Shown here: piece after piece, positions 1 to 4,049 of the stretch
Numbering within the stretch: the stretch's first letter is position 1
How the letters are laid out: each line of letters opens with the position of its first letter
Assembly: GCA_018826405.1 (NCBI GenBank)
Contig: JAHJZL010000079.1
Coordinates: forward strand, 1 to 7,137
DNA from: Patescibacteria group bacterium
GTDB lineage: Bacteria; Patescibacteriota; Minisyncoccia; Phycocordibacterales; Phycocordibacteraceae
Direction: 5' to 3'
DNA: 7,137 nt
Position numbers and translations under genes: made by a program
The notes under the pieces: generated by a model
What the model saw: the letters and a program-made list of their open reading frames with translations, nothing else
Databases searched by the model: none
Told to the model about the DNA's origin: nothing

Positions 1-102
1 GAATCTGAAGGACAACGAATATTTAAATCACTCTTCTTTAAAGAAAAAACAGAGGCAGATACTTCACTTCAATTCATGAAGAACTCAGGGGGTAATTGGT
101 AG
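1..102 (+). CDS. C-terminal end of an unidentified protein (5' truncated)
   Basis: The frame is open from the first base and closes at a TAG at 100-102, giving 33 residues that end in FMKNSGGNW. The tail is mixed charged and hydrophobic, with a lysine/phenylalanine-rich stretch (FKSLFFKEK), and reads like an ordinary protein end rather than a random frame. No motif is visible and I do not recognise the family. It is in the same frame as the next gene, whose ATG lies four codons after the stop, so a common operon is plausible. Because only 33 codons are present, a chance open frame cannot be excluded. Confidence 0.5.
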   Translation, partial: ESEGQRIFKSLFFKEKTEADTSLQFMKNSGGNW

Positions 103-114
103 GGTAGTACAAAC

Positions 115-558
115 ATGGGAATACTTATTAAGCTGATTTCAGTAGTTCTTGTGCTTTCGGCAGGATATCTATGGATAACGGGACGTGTTGAGGAGAATGT
201 TGCTCCTGTTGCTTCTGTCCCCAGCTCCTCGCTTTCTGCTGGAGCAGTGCTTGCACTTGAAACGCAAAATAATGACTTCTTTGATGAACAGGGCACTGTT
301 CTTATAGACACGAGCCAGGGCTTCCCGGGCAGACCCTTCCTGCTTTACACGACGTATACAGATGGCGGAAAGCCAGAGGTTAAAACTAAGCGACTCGTAT
401 TTGAAAACCAGGATTCATGCGCGCAAGAGAATTTGCCGTGCTCAAGAACGCAACCTGCACTCCCGGTTACTGCCGAGGAGGAAATTAGAGTTGTAGGAGT
501 CCGAGACGGAGATACTGTTAAAGTACAGCAGATTTATCATCTCAACTCGCAAGAATAG
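115..558 (+). CDS. Small membrane-anchored extracytoplasmic protein, unknown function
   Basis: This 147-residue protein has a hydrophobic N-terminal segment (about residues 4-22, after a single lysine at 6), then a Ser/Pro/Val-rich linker (about 28-45), then a small mostly beta-predicted domain to the end. That pattern suggests a single-pass anchor with the C-terminal domain outside the membrane. There is no lipobox cysteine. Two closely spaced cysteines (C102 and C109, in SCAQENLPCSR) could form a disulfide. The last third has a hydrophobic/charged alternation around VVGVRDGDTVKV, typical of a beta-sandwich edge. The start at 115 is supported because the in-frame TAG at 100-102 blocks extension beyond a few codons and the membrane segment begins at once. 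No Shine-Dalgarno stands at normal spacing. A weak TAGGGT lies 9 nt upstream and might be a -10 box. I do not recognise a named family. The next gene encodes a protein of similar layout. Confidence 0.85.
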   Translation: MGILIKLISVVLVLSAGYLWITGRVEENVAPVASVPSSSLSAGAVLALETQNNDFFDEQGTVLIDTSQGFPGRPFLLYTTYTDGGKPEVKTKRLVFENQDSCAQENLPCSRTQPALPVTAEEEIRVVGVRDGDTVKVQQIYHLNSQE

Positions 559-578
559 GGGTGCGTGTACAGATCACG

Positions 579-584
579 TATACT
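579..584 (+). promoter_or_regulatory. -10 box TATACT placed for a leaderless transcript
   Basis: A TATACT hexamer, followed by AG, ends 6 nt before the ATG at 591. That would put transcription initiation at or next to the start codon. No convincing -35 is seen 16-18 nt upstream. The same arrangement recurs at 1299 and 4036, which raises confidence. It lies between the TAG of the preceding gene (556-558) and the ATG. Confidence 0.55.
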
Positions 585-590
585 AGTTTT

Positions 591-1271
591 ATGAACAAGG
601 CATCTTTCATTGTTTTCCTCATTCTCATCCTCGGGATTGCAGCCGGAGTTGTGTGGTATCTGGTCAATACAAGCAAGGCAACCTTTGGTCAGCAAGAGCC
701 CGTACTAGTGACATCACCCGCACTGAGCGACAGCAAGGCTATTTATACAAATGGTATTTACGGGTTCACTGTTCTGTACCCCGAAGCCTCCACAGTTAAT
801 TATGAATTTAGTTCAGCATATTTGCTCCAGCCTACGTGGCGCGCAAATGCAGATTCTAAAGACAATGGAAAGGCAGTGGTTGAGATAGTGCCGTACAGCA
901 CTGAGAGCGATCACTCATATCCACGAAACTATGCTGTACTCATGCGCATCGGAGCAAGTGACCAAAAGGATGCCGTTGATTCTTGCTTAACCGCAACAAA
1001 AGACCGAGGAGAAACAGCACTTTCAGACAGTACGATTAACGGAACAACATTTAAAGTATTTTCATTCCAGAATGCAGGGATGATGAAGTATGTTGAGGGA
1101 GTTTCTTATAGAACTCTTCACGAAGGGCAGTGTATTGCACTAGAGAAGATACGCACTGGATCAAGCTACAAAGATGACCCAGAAAGCCCTGATGACATAG
1201 CACAAGAGACTCTAGATGCTGCATATGCGGGGCTTGATGAGATTGTTTCAAGCTTCAGATTTGCGCGGTAG
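591..1271 (+). CDS. Single-pass membrane-anchored extracytoplasmic protein, unknown function
   Basis: This is a 226-residue protein when started at the ATG at 591. A GTG at 561 would add ten residues (MRVQITYTSF), but it would place the TATACT box inside the coding region and push the membrane segment inward, so I prefer 591. Residues 4-24 are strongly hydrophobic after a short lysine-containing N-terminus, consistent with a signal anchor. The rest is soluble and predicted to be outside. It begins with a motif around GIYGFTVLYP (about 55-64), a pattern seen at the start of many CPR anchored beta-domain proteins that resemble PsbP-like folds; that comparison is from memory and weak. Two cysteines, C132 and C181, could pair. 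The C-terminus (DEIVSSFRF) is the helix-plus-strand ending common in this type. No catalytic motif is visible. It follows another small anchored protein by 32 nt and ends 41 nt before the MYG1-like gene. Confidence 0.82.
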   Translation: MNKASFIVFLILILGIAAGVVWYLVNTSKATFGQQEPVLVTSPALSDSKAIYTNGIYGFTVLYPEASTVNYEFSSAYLLQPTWRANADSKDNGKAVVEIVPYSTESDHSYPRNYAVLMRIGASDQKDAVDSCLTATKDRGETALSDSTINGTTFKVFSFQNAGMMKYVEGVSYRTLHEGQCIALEKIRTGSSYKDDPESPDDIAQETLDAAYAGLDEIVSSFRFAR

Positions 1272-1278
1272 GAAGGTA

Positions 1279-1304
1279 TTGACTTTATTCCATAAAGTTA
1301 TACT
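1279..1304 (+). promoter_or_regulatory. Promoter of the MYG1-like gene (TTGACT / TATACT)
   Basis: A TTGACT (1279-1284) and a TATACT (1299-1304) lie in the 41-nt gap before the next gene. The spacing between them is 14 nt, shorter than the usual 16-18. If TATATA at 1304-1309 is the true -10 the spacing is 19. TATACT ends 8 nt before the GTG start at 1313, matching the near-leaderless layout at 579 and 4036. Confidence 0.5.
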
Positions 1305-1312
1305 ATATATAG

Positions 1313-2257
1313 GTGGAGCCTATTCATTCAATAGTCCTGCCAACACGGCCGCAGCCAGACACTCTGGTTGCGATTTTCCTGTTGCGTACGCTGGGGAATG
1401 AGAAGTTTCCTGGAGTTGAGAGTGCATCAATAAAGATTGATGCTACACCTCAGAATGAGAGCTTCGAAGTAGCTTTGAAGAAAGGAATTCTGTTACTCGA
1501 TGTTGGAGGAGGTCCTCTAGACCACCACGGGTCAGATACGTGTGCATCGGAACTTGTTGCAAAAGCACTTGGTGTAGAGAAGGATCCTTCTCTAAAGAAG
1601 TTGCTCTCTTATGCGAAGCGAGACGATGCAGAAGGCAAGGGTACGCTTTCAACAGATCCTCTTGATAGAGCGTTTGGCTTATCTGGACTTGTCTCTTCTC
1701 TAAACAAGCAGCACTCAAAGAATCCTCAGAGAATTGTTGATATCGTTATGCCGCTTCTTGAGGCGCATTACGTTGCTGCTAGAGAGCATCATGTTGAGCT
1801 TCCTCAAGAAGTAGCAGAGAAGAAGACCAAAGGACAGTATTCGGAGGAAACTCTGCGACAGGGAAAGAAGAAACTTAAGGTTGTATTTGTTGTTTCCGAG
1901 AAGCCATCCATGCCAACGTATTTACGTTCTTGGAATGGAGCTCGTGCAGATGTTGTTGTACAGAAATCAGAGGACTCGTCTCGTACCTGCGTCATTACGA
2001 AACAGGATACAGAAGTTGATCTCTCTTCTCTTGCGGCTCTTGTTCGTATGCGCGAGGCAGAACTTCGCGGAATTGCGCTTGAGACATCTGAGAAAGAACT
2101 CTTCTCTACGGGAAGGATAGATATGCTTCCAAACTGGTATTTAGATCCTGCAACAAATTCTCTTTTGAATGTAGGGGAGGAGAAAGACAACACTCGGATT
2201 GAGTGGGATGAGTTCAAGCAGATTGTTCGCAAGGGTCTTGAACTTCAGTTTGCGTAG
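1313..2257 (+). CDS. MYG1/DHH-like putative metal-dependent phosphoesterase
   Basis: The 314-residue protein has the outline of the MYG1 (UPF0160) branch of the DHH superfamily, whose members are metal-dependent nucleases or phosphoesterases. Visible motifs are PDT (D16) in the position of the family's first HADE-like motif, LLDVGGG (D63), the LDHHG core (D70, H71, H72) and KRDDAEGKG (D104, D105) as a likely further metal-ligand aspartate. The C-terminal half has family-like segments, ADVVVQK (about 212-218), a helix with MREAELRG (246-253) and PNWYLDPATNSLLNVG (273-288), comparable to the C-terminal part of MYG1 proteins. The first motif lacks the usual histidine, so activity is not assured. 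The start is well fixed: an in-frame TAG (1310-1312) sits directly before the GTG, and the next in-frame Met is about residue 146. The gene ends with tandem stops TAG-TGA. No signal peptide is seen, so it is probably cytoplasmic. Family assignment is by eye. Confidence 0.75.
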   Translation: MEPIHSIVLPTRPQPDTLVAIFLLRTLGNEKFPGVESASIKIDATPQNESFEVALKKGILLLDVGGGPLDHHGSDTCASELVAKALGVEKDPSLKKLLSYAKRDDAEGKGTLSTDPLDRAFGLSGLVSSLNKQHSKNPQRIVDIVMPLLEAHYVAAREHHVELPQEVAEKKTKGQYSEETLRQGKKKLKVVFVVSEKPSMPTYLRSWNGARADVVVQKSEDSSRTCVITKQDTEVDLSSLAALVRMREAELRGIALETSEKELFSTGRIDMLPNWYLDPATNSLLNVGEEKDNTRIEWDEFKQIVRKGLELQFA

Positions 2258-2266
2258 TGATTCGCC

Positions 2267-2296
2267 TATTGAACTTAACTTCGGTTGAGTTTGATA
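2267..2296 (+). repeat. Inverted repeat / UUCG hairpin overlapping the promoter
   Basis: Arms 2267-2279 and 2284-2296 pair over 13 positions around a TTCG loop closed by C-G. Three of the pairs are G-U, so the full stem forms only in RNA read from the + strand. The inner 8 bp (AACTTAAC / GTTGAGTT) are a near-perfect DNA palindrome with one non-complementary position. There is no T-run after it, only TTCGG, so it is a poor intrinsic terminator. It could be a 3' stabiliser of the MYG1-like transcript or an operator lying between -35 and -10 of the next promoter. Confidence 0.55.
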
Positions 2297-2298
2297 AT
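2269..2298 (+). promoter_or_regulatory. Sigma70-like promoter TTGAAC-N18-GATAAT for the GC-rich gene
   Basis: TTGAAC (2269-2274) and GATAAT (2293-2298) are separated by 18 nt. The -10 differs from consensus at one base and the -35 at two. Initiation would fall near 2305, giving a leader of roughly 65 nt before the ATG at 2369. An inverted repeat spans the spacer, so this site could be regulated. The same bases also form a hairpin that might belong to the end of the preceding transcript. Confidence 0.5.
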
Positions 2299-2306
2299 TC
2301 GGACCA

Positions 2307-2322
2307 CTGCTCTTTACAGCAG
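2307..2322 (+). other. Small hairpin in the 5' leader
   Basis: CTGCT (2307-2311) pairs with AGCAG (2318-2322) around a six-base loop CTTTAC. It would be at the very start of the leader transcribed from the promoter at 2269-2298. Five base pairs is short and may be chance. Confidence 0.3.
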
Positions 2323-2337
2323 CATAGTTTCAACTTA

Positions 2338-2354
2338 GGCGGGCCATAGCGCCC
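2338..2354 (+). other. GC-rich hairpin just upstream of the ribosome site
   Basis: GGGC (2341-2344) can pair with GCCC (2351-2354), or alternatively GGCG (2338-2341) with CGCC (2350-2353). Either stem ends within four bases of the AAGGAGG element and leaves it single stranded. This would keep the ribosome site open or offer a regulatory switch. The stems are only four pairs, so support is modest. Confidence 0.3.
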
Positions 2355-2356
2355 AA

Positions 2357-2363
2357 AAGGAGG
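2357..2363 (+). promoter_or_regulatory. Strong Shine-Dalgarno AAGGAGG
   Basis: AAGGAGG is seven bases of near-ideal anti-16S pairing, followed by a five-base spacer CTACC before the ATG at 2369. It fixes that start. It is the only strong ribosome site seen at a start in this window; the other genes have none at proper spacing. Confidence 0.85.
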
Positions 2364-2368
2364 CTACC

Positions 2369-3526
2369 ATGAGCGCTCAAGCTCAAACGAAACAAGCCGT
2401 GTCGCAAGATGCGTATTCTCGCGTATTTCCCACGGCGTGCGGTTCTGAACTGGGTTTCTCAGTTCAGGTCCGCATCGGCGAGGAGGATGACGGGAGGAAC
2501 TGGCAATCCTGCCGCATCAACAACGAGACTGGCCTGATCGATATCCCTTCCGAGCACCTTTGGGGCTCGGTTGAGTCGGTCGGACAGGCCATGCGGCGCA
2601 AGGACCAGAAAGTCATGGCGCTGCGGGCTACTGTCCGTTTCGCTCAGACCCCCGGCCGCCTGGTGCTCGTCACTCAGCGTCCGGGAAACCAAGACTACAA
2701 GGTCATGCGGTACGAAATGTCTCGTACCGAGTCGCACTGCGTCTGCAGGCTTCCGGCAACTGACGTTCGCTTCTCGAAGCGCAACGCCAGCCTGCAGGCA
2801 GCCGAAGGTCGCGGACCTCTCGTCGTTCGGACGGCCAACAATCGCGACTCGGGTTTCGGTACCAACCGCACCGACATCTGGATCGTGAACGAAAACGGCA
2901 TGATGCAGCTCGTGCAGCTGATCATCATCACCGACGACGACGGCAAGAGCTTTCGGCTCGTCGCCATCAATCGGTGGGCCGGCCAGGTGCATCGTCTTCC
3001 TGCGTCTTCGCCCTACCAGGCGCTGATGTATGAAAACGTCTACGAGCTTCCTGAAGTACGGGAGCTGGCCGACCAGGTCACCTTCGTGCCGACTGACAGC
3101 CATCCCGGCTTCGATGTCCGTGCGCAGGTGCTCGAGCTTCCTACTCTCCGCAACTTCCTGCTCAGCAACCTGGAGAACTTTCCGTCGGGGGCTGAGAAGA
3201 AGCGCAACTATCCGGTTCGCCGGAATGTGAGCTTCGGCATGACCGGCGGCGGCGGCATCGTGGCCTTCTATGCCCCTGATATGGGCACAGGAGGTTGGGG
3301 GCTCGTCGAGCAACCGCAGGAAAACGCCGATCCGATCAAGTTCCAAATTCGGCGTGCATGTATCGCCGAGTACGGGATCATCGAAGGCCAGGAGAGCACG
3401 CTTCTGACCGACGACGGCATCCTGGACATCCAGATGGGTGACATCGTCACCTGGACGGAAACCATGGATATGGGGCCGGACCACCCGCCCCTGATCCTGG
3501 ACGCCAAGATCGCCTACGCCTCATAA
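2369..3526 (+). CDS. GC-rich protein of unknown function with possible cold-shock-like C-terminal domain
   Basis: This 385-residue protein has no signal peptide or membrane segment and is probably cytoplasmic. I do not recognise the whole protein. The C-terminal part (about residues 295-383) resembles a divergent cold-shock OB fold: GIVAFYAPD (296-304), TGGWGLVE (307-314) at the place of the RNP1 KGFGFI motif, IKFQIRRA at the place of RNP2, GDIVTWTE (357-364) where family members have GxxVxFxV, and a final DAKIA strand. This is by-eye similarity only, and the usual aromatics are partly replaced. The rest alternates beta-type segments (for example TDIWIVNENG and LVQLIIITDD). Codon use is unlike that of its neighbours: about 60% GC, with arginine mostly CGC, CGT or CGG rather than AGA. 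It has its own promoter, leader, strong ribosome site and terminator. This fits either recent transfer or high expression. A near full-length antisense frame is a by-product of its GC-rich third positions. Confidence 0.85.
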   Translation: MSAQAQTKQAVSQDAYSRVFPTACGSELGFSVQVRIGEEDDGRNWQSCRINNETGLIDIPSEHLWGSVESVGQAMRRKDQKVMALRATVRFAQTPGRLVLVTQRPGNQDYKVMRYEMSRTESHCVCRLPATDVRFSKRNASLQAAEGRGPLVVRTANNRDSGFGTNRTDIWIVNENGMMQLVQLIIITDDDGKSFRLVAINRWAGQVHRLPASSPYQALMYENVYELPEVRELADQVTFVPTDSHPGFDVRAQVLELPTLRNFLLSNLENFPSGAEKKRNYPVRRNVSFGMTGGGGIVAFYAPDMGTGGWGLVEQPQENADPIKFQIRRACIAEYGIIEGQESTLLTDDGILDIQMGDIVTWTETMDMGPDHPPLILDAKIAYAS

Positions 3527-3545
3527 GAAACTATGCAGCAAACTT

Positions 3546-3582
3546 TACCCCGGGGACTCGCAAGAGCACCCGGGGTATTTTT
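3546..3582 (+). terminator. Strong rho-independent terminator
   Basis: TACCCCGGG (3546-3554) pairs perfectly with CCCGGGGTA (3569-3577). Inside, CTC (3557-3559) pairs with GAG (3564-3566) around a GCAA loop, with a small two-by-two internal loop between the stems. Five T residues follow (3578-3582). It stands 20 nt after the TAA of the GC-rich gene and closes that transcription unit. Confidence 0.92.
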
Positions 3583-3618
3583 ATGCACTCACTTCATGAA
3601 CGCATCATCTAAAAGAGG

Positions 3619-3624
3619 TATGCT
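3619..3624 (+). promoter_or_regulatory. Possible -10 box TATGCT
   Basis: TATGCTAG is one base from the TATACTAG seen before other genes here and lies after the terminator, where a new promoter is needed. It ends 30 nt before the ATG at 3655, giving a leader of about 24 nt without a Shine-Dalgarno. No clear -35 is seen. Confidence 0.35.
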
Positions 3625-3654
3625 AGAAGTACTACAAAGTAATTCACATTTTCC

Positions 3655-3987
3655 ATGACTCTACTACACTGGTTTATTTCAGCGCTTGCTATTGGAATCG
3701 CTGCGTACCTTATTCCTGGTATTGAGATAACAATTATTGGAGCGCTAGTGCTCGCAATTGTCCTTGCAATCATCAATATTTTCCTAAAGCCGATAATTGG
3801 GCTTCTTACGCTTCCGATTAATATCGTGACGCTCGGTCTCTTTTCTCTTGTTGTAAACGCTCTGCTCATAATGCTTGCAGGAGTAATTGTTCCAGGATTC
3901 ATTGTGGCCGGTTTTTGGTCTGCGTTCTTCTTCTCAATCGTTGTTTCTCTCGTAACAGCACTGTTCGGTTCTCTTAAAAGAGACTAA
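3655..3987 (+). CDS. Four-helix membrane protein of the PF04020 (phage holin superfamily IV-like) family
   Basis: The 110-residue protein consists almost wholly of four hydrophobic segments, about residues 3-20, 25-43, 55-79 and 86-105, with a short charged tail LKRD. Family landmarks are visible: N41-x-x-L-K-P46 after helix 2, LTLPINIVTLGLF (51-63) entering helix 3, VPGF (79-82) and GFWSA (86-90) before helix 4. The family is widespread in bacterial chromosomes, and despite the holin name most members are not phage lysis proteins; their role is unknown. The length matches the family's usual size of about 110-120 residues. The start is the first ATG after the putative promoter and leads straight into helix 1. 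No phage genes are near it, so the holin label should not be read as prophage evidence. The next gene begins 62 nt downstream with its own TATACT box. Confidence 0.9.
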   Translation: MTLLHWFISALAIGIAAYLIPGIEITIIGALVLAIVLAIINIFLKPIIGLLTLPINIVTLGLFSLVVNALLIMLAGVIVPGFIVAGFWSAFFFSIVVSLVTALFGSLKRD

Positions 3988-4035
3988 AGAAGTTCTTTAT
4001 CCTCTTCATACACGCACAGGTCTTTTCTTGTGGCG

Positions 4036-4041
4036 TATACT
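4036..4041 (+). promoter_or_regulatory. -10 box TATACT placed for a leaderless transcript
   Basis: TATACT followed by AG ends 8 nt before the ATG at 4050, so initiation would fall within a base or two of the start codon. There is no Shine-Dalgarno and no clear -35. The layout repeats that at 579 and 1299. Confidence 0.55.
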
Positions 4042-4049
4042 AGTACGTA

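Noticed and set aside
2459..3484. 341-codon open frame on the - strand, nearly full length antisense to the GC-rich gene
   Set aside because: It is a shadow frame. The + strand gene has a strong ribosome site, promoter and terminator in register. The antisense product has a composition typical of reversed GC-rich coding sequence (much His, Arg, Val, Asp), no recognisable motif, and no ribosome site before its start.
3596..3658. 20-codon frame (MNASSKRGMLEVLQSNSHFP) whose TGA overlaps the ATG of the PF04020 gene
   Set aside because: An ATGA overlap is suggestive of coupling, but the frame has no ribosome site and its ATG lies upstream of the likely -10 box, so it would probably not be transcribed with the gene. 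Too short to support.
3655..3987. Prophage remnant suggested by the holin-like membrane protein
   Set aside because: The PF04020 family is common in ordinary chromosomes, and no endolysin, integrase or structural phage gene lies nearby.
3978..4006. Imperfect hairpin around the stop of the PF04020 gene (AAGAG..CTCTT outside TAAAG..CTTTA)
   Set aside because: AT-rich, with short interrupted stems and no T-run after it. Too weak to call a terminator.
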